DNA of 64,000 bases from a bacterium EF100-94H03 bin56 (GTDB lineage Bacteria; Pseudomonadota; Alphaproteobacteria; SP197). The position numbers were made by a program, and so were the translations under genes. Location: assembly GCA_002238685.1 (NCBI GenBank), contig MPMV01000001.1, positions 1-64,000 on the forward strand, given 5' to 3'. Positions 8,480-17,095 of this stretch are shown here, in pieces. Numbering within the stretch: position 1 is the stretch's first letter; the number at the start of each line of letters is the position of its first letter. The notes below the pieces were generated by a model. That model was not told the origin of the DNA. It saw nothing but the letters and a program-made list of their open reading frames with translations, and made no database searches.

Positions 8480-10189
8480 CTACATGAGGAAATAGCGCCT
8501 GGAGAGGGCAACGTGGTGGATGGGAGGAACGTCGAGGAGAACATCGTCGGCATGGACTTCGAAGGTTCCCGGATCGACCCTGATCTGCGGCAGGGCATCA
8601 TTGCGGACCATGTCCTTCTTGGAAAGATGCCGTGTGCCCGTTGCCGGCAGCAGTGTCCGGCCGAGACCGAGCCTCGCATCAAGGCCGCTGTCGATGGCGA
8701 GGGGGTGGACGAAGAGGAAGGACACCCGGTCGGGAGCGCCGCCGCACGCGGGCCAGGCCTCGCGATACATGAGGGGCTCACTCATCGACAGCGATGCGGC
8801 GGCCGTGCCGAACGGACTCCACACCTCGGCGCCGGCCTTGAAGACCTGCTGTGCCTTGACCCCGAAGAACTCCGGACGCCACAGGACGATATCGGCGATC
8901 TTGCCGACCTCGATGCTGCCGACGTCGCGCGCGATGCCGAAGGTGATGGCGGGGTTGATGGTTACCTTGGCGAGGTAACGCAGGATCCGGGCATTGTCCG
9001 CATTGTCGAAGGGTTCATCGTCAAGCGGTCCCCGGCGATCCTTCATCGCCGAGGCGAGGCGCCACATGCCGGCGGTGACATCCATCACCCGCCCCATACC
9101 TTCGGCGTCGGAGCCCGCCATGGAGATGGCGCCGAGATCGTGCAGCACGTCCTCGGCGGCCATGGACTGGGGGCGCAGCCGGCTCTCGGCGAAGGCGACA
9201 TCCTCCGGCACGTCCCCTCTCAGGGTGTGGCACAGCATCATCATGTCCATGTGCTCGCCCAGGGCATTGAGGGTGAAGGGATTGGTGGGCGTGGTGGAGG
9301 ACGGCAGGCAATGGCGTTCACCGTTGCAGCGGATGATGTCGGGCGCGTGTCCGCCACCGGCACCCTCCGTGTGGTACATGTGAATGGTGCGGCCCGCAAT
9401 GGCCTCCATCGTCGTCTCGTAGAACCCCGATTCGTTCATTGAGTCGGTGTGCAGCTGGACCTGGAAGTCCAGGCGGTCGGCAACGTCGAGACAGGTGTCG
9501 ATGAGAGCCGGCATGGCTCCGAGGTCCTCGTGGATCTTCACGCCGATGACACCGGAGGCCAGCTGTTCCTCGATGGCCGCGGGTCGGCTGGCGCCGCCGC
9601 GGCTGAAGAGACCGAAGTTCATCGGAAAGCGCCGGGTGGCCTGCAGCATGATGGCATTCGCCCAGCCGCCTCCACTGTCGACGGCCCAGCATCCGGCAAA
9701 TCCGCCGCCGATCATCGTGGTAAGACCGGCCGAGAGGGCGTGCCATACCTCGGCCGGCTGCAGGTAGTGGGCGTGGACGTCGATCCCTCCCGGCGTGGCG
9801 ATCAGTCCCTGTCCGTTGATGTGCTTGGTTCCCGGACCAATCACCATGTCCGGCGAGACACCGGCCATGAAGGCGGGATTGCCGGCCTTGCCGATGGCAT
9901 GGATGCGGCCGTCGCGCACGCCGATATCCGCCTTGTAGATGCCGCCGACGGGGCACATGACCACGATATTGCAGAAGACGGTCTCGAGAGCTCCCTCGTC
10001 GAGTCTGAGGCCGCCGTGGATGCCGGCGTCGCCGCGCAGGGTCTTGCCGAGGCCCGTGAGCGCTTCCTCGCCATGGGTGGCGTGGTCGTGCTCGATGCGG
10101 GCGAGAAGACTGGTGTCGCCCAGACGGATACGGTCTCCCGTGGTTGGTCCGAAGAGGGCCGCGTAACGCTCCCGGGTCATCGTCGCCAT
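8480..10189 (-). CDS. ureC: Urease subunit alpha, divergent form
   Basis: A 569-residue protein of normal UreC length. Nickel ligands and catalytic residues are present: DVHAH (two His), VIGVKIHED (carbamylated Lys and substrate His), QLHTD, YHTEGAGGGHAPD, MLCHTL (flap Cys-His) and AGSDAEGMGR (Asp). The loop after TTMIGGG, normally GTGPA followed by an ATT/TPG segment, is replaced by FAGCWAVDSGGGWANAI, and the flap reads CHT rather than CHH. It hydrolyses urea to ammonia and carbamate if nickel is inserted. It lies two bases downstream of the fused ureAB gene. No ureD, E, F or G is in the window. Confidence 0.9.
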   Translation of the reverse strand: MATMTRERYAALFGPTTGDRIRLGDTSLLARIEHDHATHGEEALTGLGKTLRGDAGIHGGLRLDEGALETVFCNIVVMCPVGGIYKADIGVRDGRIHAIGKAGNPAFMAGVSPDMVIGPGTKHINGQGLIATPGGIDVHAHYLQPAEVWHALSAGLTTMIGGGFAGCWAVDSGGGWANAIMLQATRRFPMNFGLFSRGGASRPAAIEEQLASGVIGVKIHEDLGAMPALIDTCLDVADRLDFQVQLHTDSMNESGFYETTMEAIAGRTIHMYHTEGAGGGHAPDIIRCNGERHCLPSSTTPTNPFTLNALGEHMDMMMLCHTLRGDVPEDVAFAESRLRPQSMAAEDVLHDLGAISMAGSDAEGMGRVMDVTAGMWRLASAMKDRRGPLDDEPFDNADNARILRYLAKVTINPAITFGIARDVGSIEVGKIADIVLWRPEFFGVKAQQVFKAGAEVWSPFGTAAASLSMSEPLMYREAWPACGGAPDRVSFLFVHPLAIDSGLDARLGLGRTLLPATGTRHLSKKDMVRNDALPQIRVDPGTFEVHADDVLLDVPPIHHVALSRRYFLM

Positions 10190-10191
10190 GG

Positions 10192-10887
10192 TCAGGCTCC
10201 CTTGAATCCGCGCTCGCGGGCCCGGGCGAGGGCCCGCTCCCTGACGGCCGGATCGTTGATGTTGCCTTCGGTGAGGCGATTGAAACCCTGGATGTCTCCA
10301 CTTCCGGCGATGGCGGTCAGCATCACCGTGCGATGTTCACCCGGGTCAAACCGGGCGCTCGCCCCGGCGGGCAGATCGAGACGCTTGCCGAAGGAGGCGT
10401 CGCGATCGAACTCGAGGTCGCGGTTGGCCTCGAAGAAGTGATAGTGGCTGGCCACGTGGACCGGCCGGTCGCCCGTGTTGAAGACGGTGAGTTCGGTCTT
10501 CGCGCTACCGTCGTTGAGGGTGATGTCGCCGTCGCCGACAAGCACCTCGCCGGGCCGGCAGGCGGGACCCGCGGCCTCGTTTCCCGGGCGCACCGGCTGC
10601 CAGACGGTCACTGTTTTCAGGCCGTCGTCGAACTGGGCATCGACGTTGACGAGATCGATCATCTCCGCCACGCCGGGGAGCACGTCATCGGTCGTCAGCA
10701 GTGCCGCGGCGGCACTGCGGACCTCGGCAAGGCTGTGACCGTCGCGTGCCGCCTCCATGATCTCGTCGGCAATCAGCGCCACCGCCTCGGGCTGATTCAG
10801 TCTGAGACCACGGGCCCTTCGCTTGCGTGCGAGTTCCGCTGCAGTGAAGAGGGTCAACCGGTCGATTTCCGCGGGCGTGAGCATCAT
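10192..10887 (-). CDS. ureAB: Urease gamma-beta fusion subunit
   Basis: About 231 residues combining UreA (residues 1-100: LTPAEIDRLTLF, RGLRLNQPEAVALI, MIDLVNVDAQF) and UreB (residues 115-231: GEVLVGDGDITLN, ELTVFNTGDRPVHVASHYHF, RLDLPAGASARFDPGE, IQGFNRLTEG). Such fusions are known, for example Helicobacter UreA. The ATG at 10887 is chosen because GGAGAAAC sits just upstream and the protein then begins exactly like UreA; a longer frame to 11184 runs through the DUF192 remnant and is not native. It assembles with UreC, whose gene follows at once. Confidence 0.9.
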   Translation of the reverse strand: MMLTPAEIDRLTLFTAAELARKRRARGLRLNQPEAVALIADEIMEAARDGHSLAEVRSAAAALLTTDDVLPGVAEMIDLVNVDAQFDDGLKTVTVWQPVRPGNEAAGPACRPGEVLVGDGDITLNDGSAKTELTVFNTGDRPVHVASHYHFFEANRDLEFDRDASFGKRLDLPAGASARFDPGEHRTVMLTAIAGSGDIQGFNRLTEGNINDPAVRERALARARERGFKGA

Positions 10888-10942
10888 GGGTCGGGTTTCT
10901 CCGGTGTTGGGGTGTTGGCAGGCAGCGCCATCGGCCCTCCGG

Positions 10943-11452
10943 CTCAGGGATCGAAAGCGCGGTGAATCACGCGGTCGCCAGGTTCGAGGCCCAGCCGCCT
11001 GGACGTGCCGGCGAGCACCTCGAGGACGCCGGCCGCCGGTGCGCCGGAATGGATGGGCGGCTCCTTGAGCGGCCCGGGCTCGGGGGCGCGGGTGCGGCGG
11101 AATGGATGGTCGTCTCATCGAGCGGCCGGGCATCGGCGGCGATCGAGACGATGATCCCGTGGCGATCGAGAAAGATGATGTCAAGGGGAAGAAAGGTGTT
11201 CTTCATCCAGAAGCCGCGCGGTGCTTCCCTGACGTAGAGAAAGAGCATGCCCTCGTCATCGGCCATGGTTTCGCGAAACATGAGGCCACGGGACCGCTGC
11301 GCCGGCGTGACGGCGAGGTCCACCTGGAATGTCCACGACCGGTTGTCCGTGGTGACGACGTCCAGGGTGTCCCTGGAAAACGTGATTGCGTCCTCTGCGG
11401 CCGCCGGAAAGGCGATCACCACCACCAGCACACGGAGCAGCCGGGAACACAA
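10943..11452 (-). pseudogene. DUF192 exported protein disrupted by a 53-base tandem duplication
   Basis: The N-terminal two thirds is a good DUF192 protein: a hydrophobic signal (LLRVLVVVIAFPAAAED), then QRSRGLMFRETMADDEGMLF, APRGFWMKNTFLPLDIIFLD and ARPLDETTIHS. After that the frame is wrong: the expected C-terminus (GAPAAGVLEVLAGTSRRLG, then LEPGDRVI) is encoded in another frame, ending with a stop at 10943. The original frame instead stops at 10967. The cause is a 53-base imperfect tandem duplication. The start is uncertain: a TTG at 11452 has a GGGGACAAGG site and gives a compact signal peptide, while ATG 11524 would overlap the divergent antiporter gene. DUF192 proteins are small periplasmic proteins of unclear role. 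Confidence 0.7.
11031..11136. repeat. 53-base imperfect tandem duplication inside the DUF192 gene
   Basis: The unit at about 11031-11083 is repeated at 11084-11136. Over the best 32 bases (11046-11077 against 11099-11130) 27 are identical, both starting GGAATGGATGG and ending in GAGCGGCC. Because 53 is not a multiple of three, the second unit throws the gene out of frame. The divergence between units suggests the event is not recent. Confidence 0.75.
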
Positions 11453-11513
11453 GCCTTGTCCCCGGTTCGCTCTTGGGCATACTCGGGCGGGCCATGAAAA
11501 TGGAGAGGGTGCT

Positions 11514-11990
11514 GTGGGTCGCATGATCAGCCTCGCGGTCGTGCTCCTGGGGGTATGGTTCATCCTCAGTGGCTCCACCGACCCGTTTCTTCTCGCATCG
11601 GGTGTGGTCAGTGTGCTGCTTGTCGTGATCATCGCCCATCGCATGGGAATGATCGACGAGGAAGGGTTTCCGATCCAGCTTCTTGGCGGACTGATCCTCT
11701 ACCTGCCCTGGCTTGTCTGTCAGATTGCACTCGCCAACCTTGCCGTGGCACGCACCATTCTCGCCCCGGTGATGAAAATCGACGCCGGCTCGGCCTGGGT
11801 GCCGGCGAGCCAGAAGACGCCGGTGGGTCTCGTTGTGTTTGCCAATTCGATCACCCTGACCCCGGGTACCGTTTCCCTGTCGGTCCTCGAGGATCGCATC
11901 CAGGTGCACGCTCTTTCGAGGAAGGGACTCGAGGATCTGCAGCGGGGCGAAATGGACCGCCGGGTATGCGCCGTCGAGGGCCGACGCTGA
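11514..11990 (+). CDS. mnhE: Mrp/Mnh-type antiporter subunit E
   Basis: A 158-residue MnhE/MrpE family protein. It has three N-terminal hydrophobic segments (MISLAVVLLGVWFIL; PFLLASGVVSVLLVVIIA; LLGGLILYLPWLVCQIALA) and a soluble domain with the family hallmark VFANSITLTPGTVSL. The GTG at 11514 is chosen because GGAGAGG lies six bases before it; ATG 11523 is the alternative. It is the first gene of a long, tightly overlapped rightward operon. MrpE is an accessory membrane subunit of the complex. Confidence 0.88.
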   Translation: MGRMISLAVVLLGVWFILSGSTDPFLLASGVVSVLLVVIIAHRMGMIDEEGFPIQLLGGLILYLPWLVCQIALANLAVARTILAPVMKIDAGSAWVPASQKTPVGLVVFANSITLTPGTVSLSVLEDRIQVHALSRKGLEDLQRGEMDRRVCAVEGRR

Positions 11991-12253
11991 TGTTCATGGC
12001 GGTAACGGCCCTGCTGGTGCTGGCCATGGCCACGACCCTGGTGCGCGTCGTGCGTGGCCCCACGCCTTACGACCGCATTCTCGCGGTCAATGTTCATGGC
12101 ACCATGACGGTCCTGCTGATCGCCGTGACGGGCTACCTGACGGACCGGCCGGATTTTCTCGACCTTTCCATTGCCTATGCCCTGCTCAACTTTGTCGGCA
12201 CCCTCGCGGCGTTGAAGTACTTCAGGTTCGGCCACCTTGGAGACGAACCTTGA
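11990..12253 (+). CDS. mnhF: Mrp/Mnh-type antiporter subunit F
   Basis: An 87-residue three-helix membrane protein with the MnhF signature VRGPTPYDRILAVN (residues about 22-35) and the conserved DFLDLSIAYALLNFVG in the third helix. The start overlaps the previous stop by one base (TGATG). In known Mrp complexes MrpF packs beside MrpG and carries polar residues implicated in ion movement. Confidence 0.9.
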   Translation: MFMAVTALLVLAMATTLVRVVRGPTPYDRILAVNVHGTMTVLLIAVTGYLTDRPDFLDLSIAYALLNFVGTLAALKYFRFGHLGDEP

Positions 12254-12582
12254 GCACCCTGATCGACGTTGTGAGCTGGGTCGCCCTTGTCGCCGGCGGT
12301 CTGCTGATGGTGACGAGCGCGCTCGGCATGGTGCGCCTTCCGGACATCTTCACGAGGCTTCACGCCGGCAGTCTGGCCGACACCGGTGGAGTGGCCCTGA
12401 TTCTGCTCGGGCTCGTCCTGCAGACCGAACCGGGGCTGAACACGCTGAAACTTCTTCTGATCGGCGTCGTGCTGTTCCTGACGACACCGGCCGTCAGCCA
12501 CGCCGTGGGGCACGCGGCGCTCCTCGGGGGCCTCTCTCCCGACTCGAGTGACATCGACGATAGCCAGAGCGCGGCTTCGTGA
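12250..12582 (+). CDS. mnhG: Mrp/Mnh-type antiporter subunit G
   Basis: A 110-residue three-helix protein of the MnhG/PhaG family. The signature GMVRLPDIFTRLHA is at residues about 26-39 and the helix after it contains DTGGVALILLGL. The start is a TTG at 12250 overlapping the mnhF stop by four bases; no ATG gives the family N-terminus. The tail after residue 95 is hydrophilic and acidic. Confidence 0.9.
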   Translation: MSTLIDVVSWVALVAGGLLMVTSALGMVRLPDIFTRLHAGSLADTGGVALILLGLVLQTEPGLNTLKLLLIGVVLFLTTPAVSHAVGHAALLGGLSPDSSDIDDSQSAAS

Positions 12583-13124
12583 CGGACGAATACTCCATAT
12601 TCGCGCTTGTCGTGCTGCTGATCGTCCTGGCGCTCGTCGTGGTCAGGCTGACCAGCCTGCTCGCGGTCGCCATTCTGGCGGGCGCCATGAGTTTCATTCT
12701 GGCGACGGTCTATACGCTTCTTGACGCCGTTGACGTGGCCTTCACGGAAGCTGTCGTGGGCGCCGGCATCTCCCTTACCCTCATGCTGGCGGCGATCTCG
12801 CTGACGACACGTCACGAGGCGCCGTGGCGCGGACGGCCGGCAGAACGGGTCGTGGCGCTCCTGGTGAGCCTCGCATCCGGTGCGGGCCTTCTCTATGCCA
12901 CCCTCGACATGCCGCTCCTCGGGGATCCGGCAGCCCCGGCCAACCTTCATGTCGCTGCTCGCTACATCGCGGAAAGTCCGGCAAGCACCGGGGTTCCCAA
13001 CATGGTGACGGCGATCCTCGCCAGTTACCGGGGCTACGATACGCTGGGGGAAGTCGCGGTGATCTTTACCGCCGGCGTCTGCGTCATCGCCCTGCTTCGG
13101 CACTGGCGCGAGGGCAAGGCATGA
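12579..13124 (+). CDS. DUF4040/MbhE-type subunit, the detached C-terminal part of MrpA
   Basis: A 181-residue membrane protein. The N-terminal five helices form the DUF4040 (MbhD-like) region (LTSLLAVAILAGAMSFILAT, VDVAFTEAVVGAGIS with its conserved TEA), and the last 60 residues match the MbhE-like segment (GVPNMVTAILASYRGYDTLGE, then VAVIFTAG). In classical Mrp systems these modules are fused to the end of the large NuoL-like MrpA. Here they are a separate gene. It starts at a GTG overlapping the mnhG stop. Confidence 0.85.
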   Translation: MTDEYSIFALVVLLIVLALVVVRLTSLLAVAILAGAMSFILATVYTLLDAVDVAFTEAVVGAGISLTLMLAAISLTTRHEAPWRGRPAERVVALLVSLASGAGLLYATLDMPLLGDPAAPANLHVAARYIAESPASTGVPNMVTAILASYRGYDTLGEVAVIFTAGVCVIALLRHWREGKA

Positions 13125-13546
13125 GCGAGTTCATTCTTGTCCGCGTGGTCGTCAAGATCATGGTGCCGTTCATCCTCCTGTTTGCACTCTACGTGCAGAT
13201 GCACGGCGACTACGGCCCGGGGGGCGGTTTCCAGGCTGGTGTCGTCTTCGCAACGGGCATCATCGTCTACACCATCGTCTTCGGCATCAGGAGGGCCGTA
13301 GAGGCGGTGCCCATGACAGCCGTGATGGCCATGGTGTGTTGCGGGCTGATCCTCTATGCCGGCACCGGATTTGCGACGATGGCGCTGGGTGGCGAGTACC
13401 TCAACTACAGTGTTCTCGACAGTGCCGATCCGGTGCATGGCCAGCATACCGGCATCATCATTATCGAGCTTGGCGTCGGAATCACGGTCGCCGGCGTGTT
13501 GACGGCCGTCTTTCTCGTCTTTGCCGAACGCAGGGCCCGGCGATGA
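13121..13546 (+). CDS. mnhB: Mrp/Mnh-type antiporter subunit B
   Basis: A 141-residue four-helix protein of the MnhB family. Hallmarks: VRVVVKIMVPFILLFALYVQ, HGDYGPGGGFQAGVVFATG (the GPGGGF loop is diagnostic) and the terminal helix HTGIIIIELGVGITVAGV. ATG 13121 overlaps the preceding stop (ATGA). Confidence 0.9.
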   Translation: MSEFILVRVVVKIMVPFILLFALYVQMHGDYGPGGGFQAGVVFATGIIVYTIVFGIRRAVEAVPMTAVMAMVCCGLILYAGTGFATMALGGEYLNYSVLDSADPVHGQHTGIIIIELGVGITVAGVLTAVFLVFAERRARR

Positions 13547-13905
13547 ACGTGATCGATTTCGTCATGGGACATGCCCTGCAATGGGGTTCCGTCGCATTGC
13601 TGATGATCGGACTCTACATCGTCATGACCCGCGGCAACCTCATCAAGAAGGTAGCCGGTCTCAATGTCTTCCAGGGCGCTGTTTTCCTGTTCTACATCTC
13701 CATTGCCCATGTCCGGGACGGCACGGCGCCGATCGTCCATGAGGACGCGGTGCTCTACGCCAACCCGCTGCCCCATGTCCTCATCCTGACAGCCATCGTG
13801 GTTGCAGTGGCCACCACGTCACTGGCGCTCGCCCTGATCGTGCGCATCCGCGAATCCTACGGTTCCATCGAAGAAGACGAGATGGCCAAGGTGGACATGG
13901 GCTGA
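13543..13905 (+). CDS. mnhC: Mrp/Mnh-type antiporter subunit C (NuoK-like)
   Basis: A 120-residue three-helix NuoK-like protein: GSVALLMIGLYIVMTRGNLIKK, VAGLNVFQGAVFLFYIS, and LPHVLILTAIVVAVATTSLAL with the conserved LTAIVV run. ATG 13543 overlaps the mnhB stop by four bases. MrpC is homologous to complex I subunit NuoK and contributes to the proton path. Confidence 0.9.
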   Translation: MNVIDFVMGHALQWGSVALLMIGLYIVMTRGNLIKKVAGLNVFQGAVFLFYISIAHVRDGTAPIVHEDAVLYANPLPHVLILTAIVVAVATTSLALALIVRIRESYGSIEEDEMAKVDMG

Positions 13906-13909
13906 CCAC

Positions 13910-15385
13910 ATGGGTCTGCTCCAGCAGCTTCCCGCACTCCAGGTCGCGGTGCCGCTCATCGGTGCGCCGCTGTGTGCGCTTGTGGGCAGGCCCCGCCTGG
14001 CATGGATGTTTGCCGTGGCGGTGGCATGGATCACTTTCGCCATCTCCATCGCGCTTCTCGAGCATGTTCTCGACGCCGGCCCGATCCACTACACCATGGG
14101 CGGCTGGCCCGAGATTCTCGGCATCGCCTATGTGATCGATCCTCTCAATGCCCTGGTCCTGGTTCTGGTGTCCGGCATGGCCGCCATCATCATGCCGGCA
14201 ACACGGATCGGCATCGATGTCGAGGTGGTGCACAGGGCACGCCATCTGTTCCACACGGTGGCGCTGCTCGCCCTTGCCGGAATGCTCGGCATCGCCATTA
14301 CCGGCGATATCTTCAATCTCTACGTCTTCCTCGAGATCTCGTCCCTGGCGAGCTATGCGCTGGTGGCCATGGGCATTGACCGGCGGGCGACGCGGGCGGC
14401 GTTCCACTATCTCGTCCAGGGGACCATCGGCGCCACCTTCATTCTCGTCGGCATCGGGCTTGCCTACATGATGACCGGCACCCTCAACATGGCGGACATG
14501 GCTGCCCGCCTTCCGGGCGTCAGCCACACGGCGCCGATCCAGGCCGCGCTTGCTTTCATTCTCATCGGCACGGCCATCAAGGCGGCCATCTTCCCGGCCC
14601 ACTCCTGGATGCCCAACGCCTATACCTATGCGCCGTCACTGGTGTCCGCCTTCTTTGGTGCCACGGCGACCAAGATCGGCGCCTACATGCTGCTGCGCTT
14701 CGTCTACAGCGTCTTCGGCGCGGACTACGCCTTCGATGAGATGAAGATCGGATGGGTGCTCATACCCCTGGGGCTGGCAGGGGCTGTCGCCGGTTCCGTC
14801 GTCGCGGTATGGCAGCACGATCTCAGGCGCATGCTCGCCTACTCCAGTGTCGCCCAGGTGGGCTATATCGCCGCCGCCATCGGCTTTGCCAATCGTGACG
14901 GCCTCATTGCCGCCATTGTCCATGTCTTCAATCACGGACTCATGAAGGGCGCGCTCTTCCTGGTCATGGCCTGTGTCATCCACAGACTGGGCAAGGCGGA
15001 CATGGAGAGTTTCCGGGGCCTGGGACGGCGCATGCCACTGACCATGGGGTGCTTTGTCGTGGCCGGGCTGTCGATGATCGGCGTTCCGGCAACCGTGGGT
15101 TTCGTGTCCAAGTGGTATCTTGTGAGCAGCGCCCTCGATGCCGGGCTGTGGCCCCTGGCGCTCGTCATTGTGGCCACCTCCCTGATTGCGATCATCTACA
15201 TCTGGCGTGTCGTCGATGTCGCCTATTTCACGAAGCCGCCGCCGGGTGCGAGAGACGAGGCGCCCGCCATGCTGTTGATGCCGGCCGTGGTCCTGTGCGC
15301 GCTCTGTATCGTTCTTGGTGTTTCCACCGACCTCACGGTCGGCGTGGCGAACACGGCGGCGCGACTCCTCGGAGGAGCGCCGTGA
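13910..15385 (+). CDS. mnhD: Antiporter subunit D, first of three NuoL/M/N-like subunits
   Basis: A 491-residue protein with about 14 membrane helices. Antiporter-type charged residues are in place: FLEISSLASYALVAMG in helix 5 (Glu), AIKAAIFPAHSWMPNAYTYA (Lys, with the His-Ser-Trp turn), SAFFGATATKIGAYMLLRF and DLRRMLAYSSVAQVGYI. It is the closest of the three to ordinary MnhD. It lies four bases after mnhC and overlaps the next subunit. Confidence 0.9.
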   Translation: MGLLQQLPALQVAVPLIGAPLCALVGRPRLAWMFAVAVAWITFAISIALLEHVLDAGPIHYTMGGWPEILGIAYVIDPLNALVLVLVSGMAAIIMPATRIGIDVEVVHRARHLFHTVALLALAGMLGIAITGDIFNLYVFLEISSLASYALVAMGIDRRATRAAFHYLVQGTIGATFILVGIGLAYMMTGTLNMADMAARLPGVSHTAPIQAALAFILIGTAIKAAIFPAHSWMPNAYTYAPSLVSAFFGATATKIGAYMLLRFVYSVFGADYAFDEMKIGWVLIPLGLAGAVAGSVVAVWQHDLRRMLAYSSVAQVGYIAAAIGFANRDGLIAAIVHVFNHGLMKGALFLVMACVIHRLGKADMESFRGLGRRMPLTMGCFVVAGLSMIGVPATVGFVSKWYLVSSALDAGLWPLALVIVATSLIAIIYIWRVVDVAYFTKPPPGARDEAPAMLLMPAVVLCALCIVLGVSTDLTVGVANTAARLLGGAP

Positions 15386-16845
15386 CAGGACTGGTGCTGC
15401 CGTTCGCCCTTGTCGTGGCGTTCGTCACCGCCGGGGCCGTCCTGGCGACTCACCGCTGGCCCAACGTCAGGGAAGGGCTGAGTCTTGCCGGCGGCACGAT
15501 CCTCTTCATCATTCTGGCCGTCATCGCCGGGAACAGCGGCACGATTCCCGAACTGGTCGTCGCGGAGCCTGTCGCCGGCCTCGCGCTCAAGTTCGCCGTC
15601 GAGCCGCTGGGCATCGCCTTCGCCCTTATGGCGAGCGGCCTGTGGGTCGTCACGACGGTCTATTCGATCGGCTACATGCGCGGTCACCACGAGACACACC
15701 AGACCCGGTTCTTCGCCTTCTTTGCCGTCGCCATCGCATCGGCAATCGGTGTTGCCCTTGCCGGCAATCTCTTCACCCTCTTCGTGTTCTACGAGGCATT
15801 GACGCTGTCGACTTTTCCCCTGGTCAGCCATGCCGGAACGGCACTGGCGAGACGGGCAGGGCGAACCTATCTCGGCATCCTCATGGGAACATCCATCGGC
15901 ATGTTCCTGGTGGCGATCATCGTGACCTGGCAGGTCGCGGGAACGCTCGACTTCGTTCCGGGTGGAATTCTCGAAGGCAAGGTGACGGACATGACCGCCG
16001 GGCTCCTGCTGGCACTCTATGTCTTCGGCGTCGGCAAGGCGGCCCTGATGCCCTTTCACCGCTGGCTGCCGGCGGCCATGGCGGCCCCGACCCCGGCGAG
16101 CGCGTTGTTGCACGCCGTCGCGGTCGTCAAGGCGGGGGTCTTCACCATTCTCAAGATCTCCTGGTTCATCTTCGGATTCGACATGCTGCAGGGTCTCCAC
16201 GTTCTGGACATCCTGCAGTGGGCTGCCGCCTTCACCATTATTGCCGCCTCGCTTGTTGCCATGACCAAGGACAATCTCAAGGCAAGGCTTGCCTATTCGA
16301 CAGTGAGCCAGCTCGCCTACATTGTCCTTGCAGCACTGCTGGCCGGCCAGGCCGGTTTTGTGGCCGGCGGCCTTCACATGGTCACCCACGCCTTCGCCAA
16401 GATCACCCTCTTCTTCTGTGCCGGCGCCATTCTCGTGGTGACCCTGAAGACCCGGGTCTCGGAGTGCGACGGTCTGGGACGCTCGATGCCGGTCACCATG
16501 ACGGCGTTCACCATCGCCAGCCTCAGCATCATCGGCCTGCCGCCGCTGGGCGGGTTGTGGAGCAAATGGCTGTTGTTCGAAAGCGCGTTGGCCGCTGGTC
16601 AGGTGCTGTTCCTCGCCGTTCTTTCCATCAGCACCCTGCTCAACATCGGTTACCTGCTGTCAATTCCCATGCGCGCCTTCCTGCGTCCGGCACCGCACGG
16701 AGAACCCACAACCTGGCACGAGGCGCCCGTCACCTGCCTGGCGGCCATGGTCATCACGTCGCTGGGCTGCCTGGTCCTCTTCTTCTTCCCCGACACCATC
16801 ACCATGTGGCTGGACAGGGTCTTCATCATCGCGGAGGTTCGCTGA
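15382..16845 (+). CDS. Second NuoL/M/N-like antiporter subunit
   Basis: A 487-residue polytopic protein starting at GTG 15382 inside the mnhD stop. It carries FVFYEALTLSTFPLVSHA (helix 5 Glu), GVGKAALMPFHRWLPAAMAA followed by PTPASALLHAVAVVKAGVF (the MrpA/NuoL-type Lys motif), DNLKARLAYSTVSQLAYI and a late helix GGLWSKWLLFESAL. It lacks the C-terminal extension of a classical MrpA, which is encoded separately at 12579-13124, so it most likely supplies the MrpA-like transport channel. Confidence 0.88.
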   Translation: MTGLVLPFALVVAFVTAGAVLATHRWPNVREGLSLAGGTILFIILAVIAGNSGTIPELVVAEPVAGLALKFAVEPLGIAFALMASGLWVVTTVYSIGYMRGHHETHQTRFFAFFAVAIASAIGVALAGNLFTLFVFYEALTLSTFPLVSHAGTALARRAGRTYLGILMGTSIGMFLVAIIVTWQVAGTLDFVPGGILEGKVTDMTAGLLLALYVFGVGKAALMPFHRWLPAAMAAPTPASALLHAVAVVKAGVFTILKISWFIFGFDMLQGLHVLDILQWAAAFTIIAASLVAMTKDNLKARLAYSTVSQLAYIVLAALLAGQAGFVAGGLHMVTHAFAKITLFFCAGAILVVTLKTRVSECDGLGRSMPVTMTAFTIASLSIIGLPPLGGLWSKWLLFESALAAGQVLFLAVLSISTLLNIGYLLSIPMRAFLRPAPHGEPTTWHEAPVTCLAAMVITSLGCLVLFFFPDTITMWLDRVFIIAEVR

Positions 16846-16846
16846 T

Positions 16847-17095
16847 ATGAGCGACGATAAGCGCCGCTTTCTGGACCACCCGAGGAACGTCCGCTGGATC
16901 ATCCGGGCGCTCTATGGTGCGTGTTTTCTTCTCCTGGCCGCCGATTTCGTGGTTCACCGGCACATCGAGCATCCCTTCGAGACGCTGTTCGGTTTCCATG
17001 CCCTCTACGGTCTTGTCGCCTGCGTCATCCTGGTGCTGGCGGCGCGTGAACTGCGCAAGCTCGTGATGCGCCGGGAAGACCACTACGATGACTAG
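16847..17095 (+). CDS. Small two-helix membrane protein within the antiporter operon
   Basis: An 82-residue protein with two hydrophobic segments (RALYGACFLLLAADFVV; LFGFHALYGLVACVILVLAA) separated by a loop with HRHIEHPFE and ended by a charged tail RKLVMRREDHYDD. It does not belong to MrpA-G. It is placed between the second and third large subunits, one base after one and overlapping the other by eight bases, so it is almost certainly co-translated with them. It may be a structural linker for the extra subunit; no family was recognised. Confidence 0.75.
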   Translation: MSDDKRRFLDHPRNVRWIIRALYGACFLLLAADFVVHRHIEHPFETLFGFHALYGLVACVILVLAARELRKLVMRREDHYDD

